Source of the DNA: Pseudomonadota bacterium
GTDB lineage: Bacteria; Cyanobacteriota; Vampirovibrionia; Obscuribacterales; Obscuribacteraceae
Length of the DNA: 53,747 bases
Reading direction: 5' to 3'
Assembly: GCA_021324135.1 (NCBI GenBank)
Contig: JAJPJO010000386.1
Coordinates: forward strand, 1 to 53,747
A program made the translations under genes and the position numbers. This document shows, one piece after another, positions 42,463 to 50,526 of this stretch. The notes under the pieces were generated by a model, which did not search any database, had not been told where the DNA came from, and saw only the letters and a list, made by a program, of their open reading frames with translations. Position 1 is the stretch's first letter, and every line of letters starts with the position of its first letter.

Positions 42463-43872
42463 ATGGTACGACTGTCGGCGCGGAAAATGTTGGCGGCTCT
42501 CTTAAGCGCGGCCATAACTACAACCACCCTGGGCGCATCAATGGCGAAGGCAACTGACATACCATCATCTGTTGTTTTGCCTGATGACGCTCAAAGAAAA
42601 GTGACGACGTTGTTTTCTCAGGTTAGCTGGCACGAAAACTTACCTTCGGCAGAACAGCAAGCCAAACGCGATCACAAAATGGTCCTATGGGTTCTAATGC
42701 TCGGCAAGATGAGCGGCGATACTTGAAGTGCTGGAAATAGTTTGAGAGCCGTGTCGCTCTCATCGCCAGAAGTAATAAGTGAATTGAGAAGAAATTTTGT
42801 TTGTGGCACATACGACATCAGAGGAACAGGCTGGGTCGGTAATTCCGACATGCATGCCCCCGATGCTCTGGCAGTCAAAACGACCAACGGAGCTGGTGCG
42901 CATAACATACAGATGTTCTTCTTATCGGCTGATGGAACGGTTCTGCACTGCTTGCTCGGATATTGGGATCCGCAAGATTTTCTCCAGGAAGCCAAACTGG
43001 CAGCGGCGTTGAATGAGGTGTGGTTGTCTCCCCGTTTGACCCGTGAGCAGAAGAACGCCTATTTCAAACAAATGCAACTTGCGCACATCAATGCGCACTC
43101 ACAGGAAATGTCAGAGCGCAGCAAATTGCAATCCTTTGATGAGTGGTCCGAGAAGAGCAGACCCAACAGCGATTTCGTGGTGGCGGTCGGAGAAAATCCT
43201 CCGCGCAGCTATCAGTCCAAAGGCACCACATTCAAAACCGTTGATGAAGTGCTGCACGAGCGCATGGCATGCTATCCGTTCGTCAACTATAACCAATTCA
43301 ACATCACCGCCTACAGCAACTTCGGCTCGAAGTGGTACGACAAGCACGAGAATTCGACTCAGCAGGAATTGGTAAACATCGAAGAGCGCAAGCAGCGAGT
43401 TGCCGATCAGTATTTCTATAACCCGGATCGCGCACAAGCGATAAGTGATAGAGAAGACGAAAGGGTTCAACGCGTCTACGATCGACTCCTGGGTACCGGC
43501 GATAAAGATCAGGGGGCCGTAGCCAGCCACTTCACCTCCGTTCAAGCGCTTGCGAATAATCTCCGTGCTCAGAGCATGCCGGTCTTGCACTCAGCAATGC
43601 CATCCAATCGCGCGGGTGGCGGCAGAGGTGTGACGAGCTATAACTGGTCCAGCCAGCCCAACGGTGCCACATCAGTAGCACAATCACAAACGCTCGGGCG
43701 CACAAGTGCCGGTTTGCTCACTCAAGCGAGGAAATCTGGTCCTGTCGGACTGATTGCCGAAGCTCAGCAGATCACCCAAACTCAGCAGCCTCTGGGCTTG
43801 ACGGCTCAACAGCAGTCTATCGCTCCGGTCGCCACATCGGTCCGCGGCAAACGATTGGGTTCTGGAGACTAA
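42463..43872 (+). CDS. Candidate selenoprotein: exported thioredoxin-fold protein with in-frame TGA
   Basis: Read as one 469-aa protein with selenocysteine at residue 88 (TGA 42724-42726). GGGGGA 7 nt before the ATG. Signal peptide about 8-30 (MLAALLSAAITTTTLGASMA). Sequence before and after TGA is in the same frame and forms one thioredoxin-7/DUF255-like unit: HKMVLWVLMLGKMSGDT-U-SAGN, then SLSSPEVISELRRNFV. SSPEVISELRRNFV aligns with SDPEVIEYLNENFV of the family, and this puts U on the first Cys of WCxxC; the second Cys becomes Gly (UxxG). A 7-bp stem with a 6-nt loop begins 16 nt after TGA (see the element at 42743). The C-terminal half is Gln/Ser-rich. TGA is an ordinary stop elsewhere in the window. 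Alternatives: a nonsense-mutated gene or a sequence error. Redox role inferred. Confidence 0.65.
42743..42762 (+). promoter_or_regulatory. SECIS-like stem-loop downstream of in-frame TGA
   Basis: tgagagc (42743-42749) pairs perfectly with gctctca (42756-42762), closing a 6-nt loop cgtgtc with G at the second position. The loop starts 23 nt after the TGA (42724-42726). As I recall, bacterial SECIS elements sit within the coding region with the apical loop roughly 16-37 nt after UGA and a G among the first loop bases. The match is good but such short stems also arise by chance. Confidence 0.55.
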
Positions 43873-43899
43873 AGCCGGCTAGCTTCAAATTAACCACAT

Positions 43900-43934
43900 C
43901 AAAGCCTCGGGTGAACCCTTCATCTGAGGCTTTG
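43900..43934 (+). terminator. Hairpin after candidate selenoprotein gene
   Basis: caaagcctc (43900-43908) pairs perfectly with gaggctttg (43926-43934); the loop contains a small ggg-tgaa-ccc hairpin. It is 28 bp after the stop. The T-content lies within the stem end rather than after it, so termination is probable but not certain. The rest of the 282-bp gap to the next gene shows no gene. Confidence 0.5.
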
Positions 43935-44154
43935 CGATCGCCTCAATCACGGCGGCGGCAGGTCCGATAATGTATATTATGTTTCATCGCCCGGAAAAAA
44001 CGCCGAAAAGTGCGGCGTGGCAATGATCTACGGCTGCGCAATTCTACGAGCTTTTGAGCGGCTTTTTCACCACCGGTAGGGTCAAACCATCAAGAGACCA
44101 AAAAAATCCGTTCTGATTGTTCGGCAGACCCCCTCACGTTACACTCAATAGAAG

Positions 44155-44658
44155 ATGAGGGACCACGACGTGCGTTTAAAAAGGATCAGAGTAGATATTA
44201 TGATCATCGCGATGGTCCTGGTCGCTTATGGTGTTCAATCTGCTGCCTATGCCGGCGAGTCAGTCAAGAGCCTGATGAAGAAAGCGCATGCTCTTGTGCG
44301 TCAGAAAAAAAATACGGAAGCTCAAAAAATCTACGAGCAAGTGATCGCCATCAACCCTCGTAATGCAGATGCGCAAGCGGGGCTGGCATGGACGTTATTT
44401 ACTCAAGGGAAACGCGACCAGGCTGAAGAGATAGCCAAGAAAGCGGCACAACTCGATTCTAAGTGTGCCACCGCCCATAATGTCCTTGGGGCGATCTATT
44501 TTAGCCGCGGGATGGTGGAAGAGGCAAAACAAGAATTCCGCACCGTGCTCAAACTAGATCCGAACAGACGATGTGGTGGCTGTTCTGATCTTCGAGGTTT
44601 CCTCGGTAACGATATTCCAATGCCTACAAAAAAAAGGAAAAAGGCGAGCCGCGATTAG
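44155..44658 (+). CDS. Exported TPR protein
   Basis: 167 aa from the ATG at 44155; a GTG at 44170 has a better-spaced GAGGGA and may be the true start. Signal peptide RVDIMIIAMVLVAYGVQSA, cleavage near AYA. Three TPR units: LMKKAHALVRQKKNTEAQKI, ADAQAGLAWTLFTQGKRDQA and ATAHNVLGAIYFSRGMVEEA. Cys pair RRCGGCSD near the C-terminus, basic end. Periplasmic interaction protein; partner unknown. Confidence 0.78.
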   Translation: MRDHDVRLKRIRVDIMIIAMVLVAYGVQSAAYAGESVKSLMKKAHALVRQKKNTEAQKIYEQVIAINPRNADAQAGLAWTLFTQGKRDQAEEIAKKAAQLDSKCATAHNVLGAIYFSRGMVEEAKQEFRTVLKLDPNRRCGGCSDLRGFLGNDIPMPTKKRKKASRD

Positions 44659-44809
44659 ACCCGATCAGGCCCCTTTGTTGCGCAGATAGCAAGAAGCTAA
44701 TGCCTGAACCGTCATGCTTGCTAAACTAGGATCTTAAATGCATCGAAGTGGTTAACACGTTTTAAGGAGCGCAGCCTGCGCGTATAAACTGTTTCAGTCC
44801 TCTGGAGTA

Positions 44810-46804
44810 ATGATGATGCCCGACGATGATGTTAAGAGTTCAGGAGTGCTTGGAGCCGAACAAAGTAGTTCGACGGGCAATCAAAATCAGCCAATACAAG
44901 CCTCGGCTCAAGAACCGCTAAAGTCTGCTCAGGAACAGCTTCAAAGTACCTCGCAACCCTTGCCAAACCCTCAAACGATCACGACGCCGGACGCTAAGCC
45001 GGTCAAGGTCGCGGATAAAATGAACGTCCTGGCGCAGATCGTCATCCCGATCGCCACAGCTCTGGCAGGCATAGGAATGTATGCTTATTCACAGTGGTAT
45101 GTTGGCGAGGTGCAGGTCAAGACACCAAAGGACTACAACCAGATTGAGATTCACGTTTTCAACGACAAAGGAAACGAGCAGATCTTTCACAGCAATCATT
45201 TCCAGCTCTCTCCAGACCACTATCGCTTCGAAATTGCCATCGATCAGCATCCGAACATAAAGCACGAAAAAAAAGTGACGTTTGGAGAAAAGGTGGTTTT
45301 GTACTGCGATGTTCTGCCGCCCGTACACAACCAAGATTACATGGCGGGTGAAGAAGCAGCGCAGGTCAGTCCTCAAACCGCTTCGGCGCGCGATGCGAGT
45401 AACACAAAATCTGTTGCACCTGCCAAAATCGTCTATGTTCATCAGCCAACTGTGGCCCCCTCCCGAGCGGCTGCTTCTGTCGTATCGACAAGCAGTGCCG
45501 GCACGCCCGATCCGGCCGCACCAAAGGAAGCTGAATCAGTGGCGCTTGGTCAGTTGTGCTATGCGGAGCGTCGGCTGAGAAATCTGCCGCTGGCTGCTAA
45601 TGATGCGCGTCTACAAGCACTTCTCAATCAGCTTGGCGCAATTCAGAGCGCCTTGAATGCCAAAGACACTAACAAAGCCTGTTCTTTGATCAAAGACTTC
45701 GTGAGTAAAACCGATGCGCTCGTCGCCGATTTGGCATCATCCGGAGTGGCACCGGGAGTGAAGGCGGGAGGTATTAAAGCCCTGCCGGCCTTCTTAGCGA
45801 TCGACGATCTCATTTTCGCTCGATTGAACGAAACTCTGGGAATAGATGCGCCCAGCAGAATCGGACCGTTTATGCCCCAGCGGGTCAAATTGGTTTTTCG
45901 TTTGCGGGCGCTGGAGCATCAGGGTAAAAACGTTTCTGCTCAACGGGGCCGTTATGCTCAGCTTGACACGTATCTTTCAAAGCATTCCATCGGAATGAAT
46001 CCGGATGATTTTGCCCGGGTCAAAGCCGAAGTCAAAGCAATGGCTACCGAACTGGAGGTATCCGATTTGCCACCGTTTCCGCCGAACTTGCCCATCTTCA
46101 GCACCGCACCAGGGAAGGTGGCGTCAGGCTCAGGCAAAACGGATGTGAGCACATCATCAATGCCATCGTCAGTGGTGCCTGAAAAAAAGTCCAGCCCAGC
46201 GGCGAAAAGCGAGTCTATCTCGAGCAAAACCGATCAAGTCAAGCCGGCTGCTGCTTCTGCTGCCAGCGACGCGGAAGCCATCGCTCTCGCCAAGCTATGC
46301 GCCAGTGTCAGACAGTTGAAGAATCAGCCGATCGCTCCTGAGGATGCCCGGCTTCAACCGCTCATGGATCAGCTGACTACGATTAAAAACGGACTCAATG
46401 CTTCTGACAAAACAAAAGTTTATCCGCTGATTGACGCCTTCGCGAAGAGTGTCGTCATGCTCCAGGCGCAACTTCGCCGCGGCGAGGCAGTTGCAGATCA
46501 GAACTCGGCGTCATTGAGAGATGTTCAGCAGCTAAATGATGTTGAGGATTTTGTTTTTAACCGCTTTCAAGAGCTTTTCGGTCCTGACGCCCCTGCTCGC
46601 ATCGGTACGCTCCTCGTCCCCAGAGTGCAGCTTCTGATTCGCCTGCGAAATCTGGAGAGCCAGGGCAAGGATGTATCCGCGCAACGACGCCAGTACGAGC
46701 AAATGAATGATTTTCTAAATAAGCAAAAGCGCTTCAGCCCGGCAATCGGCCGTCAACTGGAGCCTCAGGTCAAGGATTTAGAAAATCAACTGAGGGGCAA
46801 TTAG
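44810..46804 (+). CDS. Membrane-anchored protein with duplicated ~175-aa domain
   Basis: 664 aa, not recognised. GGAG sits 2 nt before three successive ATGs (44810-44813 plausible). A Gln/Ser/Pro-rich N-terminus of about 70 residues is followed by one TM helix (LAQIVIPIATALAGIGMYAY), then a beta-rich segment. Two copies of one helical domain follow, at about 240-420 and 485-660, separated by a Ser/Lys-rich linker. Equivalent segments are ALGQLCYAERRLRNLPLAAN with ALAKLCASVRQLKNQPIAPE, DDLIFARLNETLGIDAPSRI with EDFVFNRFQELFGPDAPARI, and RALEHQGKNVSAQRGRYAQL with RNLESQGKDVSAQRRQYEQM. Function unknown; topology suggests an extracytoplasmic or cytosolic scaffold. Confidence 0.75.
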   Translation: MMMPDDDVKSSGVLGAEQSSSTGNQNQPIQASAQEPLKSAQEQLQSTSQPLPNPQTITTPDAKPVKVADKMNVLAQIVIPIATALAGIGMYAYSQWYVGEVQVKTPKDYNQIEIHVFNDKGNEQIFHSNHFQLSPDHYRFEIAIDQHPNIKHEKKVTFGEKVVLYCDVLPPVHNQDYMAGEEAAQVSPQTASARDASNTKSVAPAKIVYVHQPTVAPSRAAASVVSTSSAGTPDPAAPKEAESVALGQLCYAERRLRNLPLAANDARLQALLNQLGAIQSALNAKDTNKACSLIKDFVSKTDALVADLASSGVAPGVKAGGIKALPAFLAIDDLIFARLNETLGIDAPSRIGPFMPQRVKLVFRLRALEHQGKNVSAQRGRYAQLDTYLSKHSIGMNPDDFARVKAEVKAMATELEVSDLPPFPPNLPIFSTAPGKVASGSGKTDVSTSSMPSSVVPEKKSSPAAKSESISSKTDQVKPAAASAASDAEAIALAKLCASVRQLKNQPIAPEDARLQPLMDQLTTIKNGLNASDKTKVYPLIDAFAKSVVMLQAQLRRGEAVADQNSASLRDVQQLNDVEDFVFNRFQELFGPDAPARIGTLLVPRVQLLIRLRNLESQGKDVSAQRRQYEQMNDFLNKQKRFSPAIGRQLEPQVKDLENQLRGN

Positions 46805-46843
46805 CGCTCTCAGCAGCGCTTCAAAAAATCCACAAATAGAATC

Positions 46844-46904
46844 GAGAACGGCTTACTCCTTTTGAAACAGCCCTTAAGAGGGTTATGCTTGGGTAAGCCG
46901 TTCT
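46844..46904. terminator. Long hairpin between convergent genes
   Basis: agaacggcttac (46845-46856) and gtaagccgttct (46893-46904) form a perfect 12-bp stem. The 36-nt loop holds a smaller ccct/aggg hairpin. It lies between the ends of the duplicated-domain gene and the minus-strand gene at 46989, suiting a bidirectional terminator, although there is no clean T-run. Confidence 0.45.
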
Positions 46905-46988
46905 TCAATTTCTATGCCATTATTATTTGCGATTCGTCCTTTGCAAACATCATCACAAAGGATGATTCGCGATCACACTTTCGGCGGA

Positions 46989-47540
46989 CTAGTGCCACCA
47001 GTGGCGGTGTGTATAGCGGTTGTAATAGCCGGGGTTGCCGTAGACATTGTTTGTATATGGATATACGTTGCTTGTGTACGGGACCGGATTACCGGTTACC
47101 GGAGTGATGAGCCCTGGATTTGTATTGTAATAAGCCGGTGTATAACCGCCATTGAATAGATTGCCAAGCACTGAGCCGCCAGTGTTGTTACGCACATCAT
47201 TGTGTATTTTCCTGGAAACGCCCTTCAATTCTCTGCGTATCTTGCTTTGTTGCCAGGGCGTCAGCGAGCCACCATTCTGGCTCATGTACTTTTGTTCTTG
47301 AAGCGAGATCTGCGCCTCTTTATTTTGAAGCTGACCAGCCTGATAAGGCGTCAACAAGCCACTGTTAACATCCTGGCTGATTTGGTTCTGCTGGCGGTTT
47401 TGCCAGTTTTGATCTCTTTGCAGATAGTTGCCTACCAGATTGGAGAGCGGGTTTTGTCCAAAGATTTGTGCATGAGCCGGCGCTGCAGTGAAGCCGGCAA
47501 GAATGATTGCAAGAGCGCTTACTAACAACTTAGATTGCAT
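46989..47540 (-). CDS. Secreted Gln/Asn/Tyr-rich protein
   Basis: 183 aa. GAGGAA precedes the ATG. Signal peptide MQSKLLVSALAIILAGFTAA, cleavage at AHA-QIF. Gln/Asn-rich helical region with two related segments (SGLLTPYQAGQLQNKEAQIS, GGSLTPWQQSKIRRELKGVS), then a Tyr/Asn/Pro-rich tail ending RHWWH. Not recognised; probably envelope or surface associated, next to other secreted low-complexity proteins. Confidence 0.75.
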   Translation of the reverse strand: MQSKLLVSALAIILAGFTAAPAHAQIFGQNPLSNLVGNYLQRDQNWQNRQQNQISQDVNSGLLTPYQAGQLQNKEAQISLQEQKYMSQNGGSLTPWQQSKIRRELKGVSRKIHNDVRNNTGGSVLGNLFNGGYTPAYYNTNPGLITPVTGNPVPYTSNVYPYTNNVYGNPGYYNRYTHRHWWH

Positions 47541-47650
47541 CAGTTATTCCTCGGGATGCCATAGCATGGAAACACATCAACACATTTAGTGTCGAGAGGG
47601 CAGACGTGCCTGAGTTCTTGAGTGTTCCCGTGCCGGCAGCCTATGAAAGC

Positions 47651-47676
47651 GAATTGCCGGCCATGGCCGGCAATTC
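47651..47676 (-). terminator. Perfect 26-bp palindrome downstream of collagen-like operon
   Basis: gaattgccggcc followed by its exact complement to 47676, a perfect 26-bp palindrome. It lies 44 bp past the stop of the minus-strand gene 47720-48415, so it could form an 11-bp stem terminator for that transcript; only gctttc follows it on that strand. A protein-binding palindrome is the alternative. Confidence 0.5.
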
Positions 47677-47719
47677 GGATTATTGGAGTCGACATTGATT
47701 TAAAAATGGCACTTCTAAA

Positions 47720-48415
47720 TCAATAGGTTCGGCTCACTTTCGAGCGATAACGCTCGGTCCTTGTAGCTACATAGCGTTTGTGCCGCAGACGCGATTGGGC
47801 AATCTGTTGCTGGCGTATTGCTTGAGCAACATCGATGTTTTCATATCCCGGTCGTTCCATTACCAGCGATCCGGAGACTCGCTGGGGGACTCCGCTGAAA
47901 ATCACGTCCTGGCTACTGATCACGGCTGGATGCAATGCACCGGCTCCTGTCTGAACCACTGACATTGGACCGACCAATTGATAATGGCTCAAATAGGCAG
48001 CAATCTGATCCCTGTATTGCGGCGTGTATGACATACCGCCATCGAAAGGACCGTTGACTCCCGTGGCCGGGAGCCAGTCGGCAGGCACCATCGTTGTGGT
48101 GGTGTCGCCATACGAGCTCCTGAGCATAGTGCCATACCGGGTCTGAATCGGGGCGAATCGTTGCTCGCCGCCCACCATTGCCATTGGGTGCTCCAAATGA
48201 TTGCTGACGCGACCACGCAGCTGCATGCGCCGTTGTTCGGCAAGCCTGACTGTGGCGCCGGCAACCCCGGAGCGATCAGTCATCACTACAGATTTGCTGT
48301 ATGTGTGCGGCTTATAGGCACTATGACGGCCTTTGCATTCTTTGCTGTAGCCTGCCGAAGTACCGAGCAGCAAACTCATGACCAGCAGTGTGCCTGCTCT
48401 TGCGTACTTGTTCAT
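47720..48415 (-). CDS. Secreted protein following collagen-like gene
   Basis: 231 aa from the ATG at 48415, with GGAGG 8 nt upstream; the frame to 48532 is not supported. Signal peptide near [20 protein letters not shown], cleavage near GYS. The mature protein has basic stretches, [18 protein letters not shown], an Ile/Gln/Arg-rich C-terminus ([20 protein letters not shown]) and no recognised domain. Its ATG overlaps the stop of the collagen-like gene by 4 bp, so the two are coupled and may act together at the surface. Confidence 0.72.
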   Translation of the reverse strand: MNKYARAGTLLVMSLLLGTSAGYSKECKGRHSAYKPHTYSKSVVMTDRSGVAGATVRLAEQRRMQLRGRVSNHLEHPMAMVGGEQRFAPIQTRYGTMLRSSYGDTTTTMVPADWLPATGVNGPFDGGMSYTPQYRDQIAAYLSHYQLVGPMSVVQTGAGALHPAVISSQDVIFSGVPQRVSGSLVMERPGYENIDVAQAIRQQQIAQSRLRHKRYVATRTERYRSKVSRTY

Positions 48416-49647
48416 AGTGTCTTCCTCCGCTTTGTGCTGCAGCTTTTGTGTCTGTAGGCAATCTTCGAGCTTCTTGTCGTTCTCTTCGAATACGACGAGG
48501 TAACCGCTGCGCTTTCGATAGCTCTTGGCCAATAATATTCCGTGATTAATGGCGCCGAGACTGTCTCTGTATGTCCGTTGCTGGTTACGTTTCGAACACC
48601 AACCGCAATTGGAACGGCATTGGATCGTAAGCGAACCAGTTGCATCGGACCTGGCACCGGTCGTACATCCGTCGGAATGTACATCGGTGCGCCGAAACCA
48701 CCGCCGAAGGCGCCGCCACCAAAGAAGCCACCACCGCCGCCGAACCCCGTAAAAGTCGATTCAGTGCTCAGGGGTGTGGAGACCGGGTTGGTTTGACCAG
48801 GTGATCCCACTCCTGAAGACGAACCGCCATTGAAGCCGTTAACGCCGTTGATCGGCTGTACCGGCGTTAAGATCGGAGTACCGGTCGAAGAGGTAGTTGT
48901 TGTCGTGGAGGTCGTCGTTGAGCTAGTGAGACCGTTTGTACCGTTGGTGCCATTGGTGCCGTTGGTACCGTTCATGCCGTTGGAACCGTTCATGCCGTTC
49001 ATGCCGTTTGTACCGCTGATGCCGTTTGTACCTGGCGGTCCAGCCGCTCCTGCGGCACCTGGGCTGCCTGGAGGTCCAGGCGGTCCTTGTGGTCCTGGAG
49101 GACCAGGCGGTCCTTGCGGTCCTGGCTGTCCATGTCCGTGGTGTCCATCATTATCCGGACAACCGGGTGGTCCGCAATGATGACTTCCGCCCCCCGTTCC
49201 ATGACCATCATTGTCGCCGCAACCAGGTGGTCCCTGATGATGGTTATGGCCGCCATGACCATCATTGTCACCACAACCAGGTGGTCCCTGATGATGGTTG
49301 TGGCCGCCATGATCGTTACTGTCACCACAACCAGGTGGTCCGCCATGGTGGTGATGCTGGCCGCCACCCTCATTGCCTTCGCCTTGGCCGTGACCATGGT
49401 CGTGATCATTGCTACGACACCAATTGCTGTGGTGATCGTTGCCACCGGTACTACCGCCGTTGCCATTGCCGTTGCTTGAATGATTGCCATGTATACCACC
49501 ACTAGTGGTGGCATGCCCTCCAGCACCAGCACCAGCGCCGGCGCCAGCGCCGCCGCCACCACCGCCACCACCTTTGGCGTACACTTGAGTCGTGCCAACA
49601 AGCAACGCTATGCTAGCAGCGACTATAACTCTGCCCTGCGTCTTCAT
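48412..49647 (-). CDS. Secreted collagen-like, His/Gly-rich surface protein
   Basis: 411 aa from the ATG at 49647 (AGGTGA 6 nt upstream). Signal peptide [18 protein letters not shown]. Then a Gly/Ala run, a His/Asp/Gly/Cys-rich part with three or four 18-aa units of type [18 protein letters not shown], and a collagen-like stretch of about 60 residues in Gly-x-y triplets: [20 protein letters not shown] followed by [15 protein letters not shown] triplets. A Thr/Ser-rich stalk and a C-terminal part (about 300-411) with Gly/Phe-rich sequence complete it. Likely a trimeric surface filament; His/Asp/Cys repeats could bind metal. The DNA repeats make length variation likely. Confidence 0.85.
   Translation of the reverse strand: MKTQGRVIVAASIALLVGTTQVYAKGGGGGGGGAGAGAGAGAGGHATTSGGIHGNHSSNGNGNGGSTGGNDHHSNWCRSNDHDHGHGQGEGNEGGGQHHHHGGPPGCGDSNDHGGHNHHQGPPGCGDNDGHGGHNHHQGPPGCGDNDGHGTGGGSHHCGPPGCPDNDGHHGHGQPGPQGPPGPPGPQGPPGPPGSPGAAGAAGPPGTNGISGTNGMNGMNGSNGMNGTNGTNGTNGTNGLTSSTTTSTTTTTSSTGTPILTPVQPINGVNGFNGGSSSGVGSPGQTNPVSTPLSTESTFTGFGGGGGFFGGGAFGGGFGAPMYIPTDVRPVPGPMQLVRLRSNAVPIAVGVRNVTSNGHTETVSAPLITEYYWPRAIESAAVTSSYSKRTTRSSKIAYRHKSCSTKRRKTL
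48910..49080. repeat. Triplet-based tandem repeats encoding Gly-x-y
   Basis: 9-bp-phased repeats (ccgttggtg-, ccgttcatg-type units) and the more 5' gtcctggaggaccag-type units encode the collagen-like triplets of the surface-protein gene. Prone to slippage, so copy number may vary between strains. Confidence 0.7.
49150..49345. repeat. 54-bp tandem repeats encoding His-rich units
   Basis: About three to four copies of a 54-bp unit, each containing ccacaaccaggtggtccctg or a close variant, encode the [22 protein letters not shown] repeats of the same gene. Near identity between copies suggests recent duplication or gene conversion. Coding and spacerless, so not a CRISPR. Confidence 0.75.
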
Positions 49648-49757
49648 ATCTTTCACCTAAACTATATGTTCACTGTTCCCGGACCCTGCAGGGAGGCTGA
49701 CGGGAGATTGCTCATCAAGTTCCTACTCGATGAGCTTTTTAAGTTATTCGGAATCGA

Positions 49758-50357
49758 TCAGGACTCGAAGAGAATCTCGGCAAGCTTCTCGTCCAGCCAA
49801 CCGTGCCTGACGAACACGTCGACTATCGTTCCATTCGTCCACTTCAGTTCCATCTGAGCAACCTGAATCATGTCTGCTGAAGCCAGGTTCATCGCCATGA
49901 GACGTTTTGCGATCAGATCCCTGGTGTCGGTTTCGACATCAATCAAACCCTGGCCAAGCAGCAATCCTTCAAGCTCTACGCGCGATATGAATTGCTTGTT
50001 TTCCAGTATCTCTCCGAGCGGCAGGCCAGTTTCCATTTGCGCTTCAACAGCTTCGCACAACTGTTCCATTGAAATCATTCCTGAGGCAACGCAAATTTGT
50101 CCGAGCCTCGGATGGGTTTTCTGCGGCTGCACATTCTCATCTGGAGCGCTACTGCCACTCTCATGCGTGATTGTTTTTTTCTCGCTGAGAGATTTGTAAG
50201 CATTCTGTATCGCCGCAAGACATTTCTTTACTTGAGCCTCAGCACGTTGTGGGAAGCTGCCGGCGGACAAGCGCTCGCTCAAGGATTGGTAAGCTCTTTC
50301 AATATCAGCTTTTGATGCGCCGTCATCGAGCCCGAGAATTGAATATGGAACCTGCAT
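49758..50357 (-). CDS. J-domain-like plus single MshEN-type module
   Basis: 199 aa from the ATG at 50357; an upstream extension to 50501 lacks support. The N-terminus (VPYSILGLDDGASKADIERAYQSL, then AAIQNAYKSLSEKK) resembles the helices of a J domain but the HPD tripeptide is absent, so DnaK stimulation is unlikely. Then one MshEN module: RLGQICVASGMISMEQLCEAVEAQ keeps the Arg, both Gly, and Gln of the c-di-GMP-type motif, followed by LPLGEILENKQFISRVELEGLLLGQ. A C-terminal winged segment ends the protein. Of the three MshEN-like proteins here this has the best-preserved motif. Confidence 0.75.
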   Translation of the reverse strand: MQVPYSILGLDDGASKADIERAYQSLSERLSAGSFPQRAEAQVKKCLAAIQNAYKSLSEKKTITHESGSSAPDENVQPQKTHPRLGQICVASGMISMEQLCEAVEAQMETGLPLGEILENKQFISRVELEGLLLGQGLIDVETDTRDLIAKRLMAMNLASADMIQVAQMELKWTNGTIVDVFVRHGWLDEKLAEILFES

Positions 50358-50393
50358 CGGCTTTGCCTTTAAGCGAAATTGAGCGGATCTAAA

Positions 50394-50399
50394 ATTATA
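50394..50399 (-). promoter_or_regulatory. Possible -10 box of J-like/MshEN gene
   Basis: A perfect TATAAT on the minus strand (attata on plus) lies 37 bp before the ATG at 50357, inside an AT-rich divergent spacer to the MBOAT gene. No matching -35 is evident. Confidence 0.35.
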
Positions 50400-50526
50400 C
50401 CTATTATATAAACCAGATAAAAAGTAGTTCAAAGCACACTTTCTCTTGTCTACTTGGAATACCATTACACACGACCTTTGTTGCAAAAGAGCTGATTGCA
50501 AACAGTGATGAGGAGAATCTTTCTGC

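Noticed and set aside
42463..42726. Separate 87-aa gene ending at TGA, with a second gene starting at a TTG at 42742
   Set aside because: The two parts share one frame and together complete a thioredoxin-like unit. The second has no ribosome site or signal peptide. One TGA-containing CDS explains the data better.
49150..49345. CRISPR-like regular repeats
   Set aside because: Repeats are in-frame coding units without unique spacers or cas genes.
49026..49505. Plus-strand open frames over the collagen-like gene
   Set aside because: Shadow frames of repeat DNA with no independent support.
48999..49601. Minus-strand open frame of 200 aa in the collagen-like gene region
   Set aside because: Alternative frame of repetitive DNA, rich in Met/Ile/Thr by composition; the collagen frame is clearly the real one.
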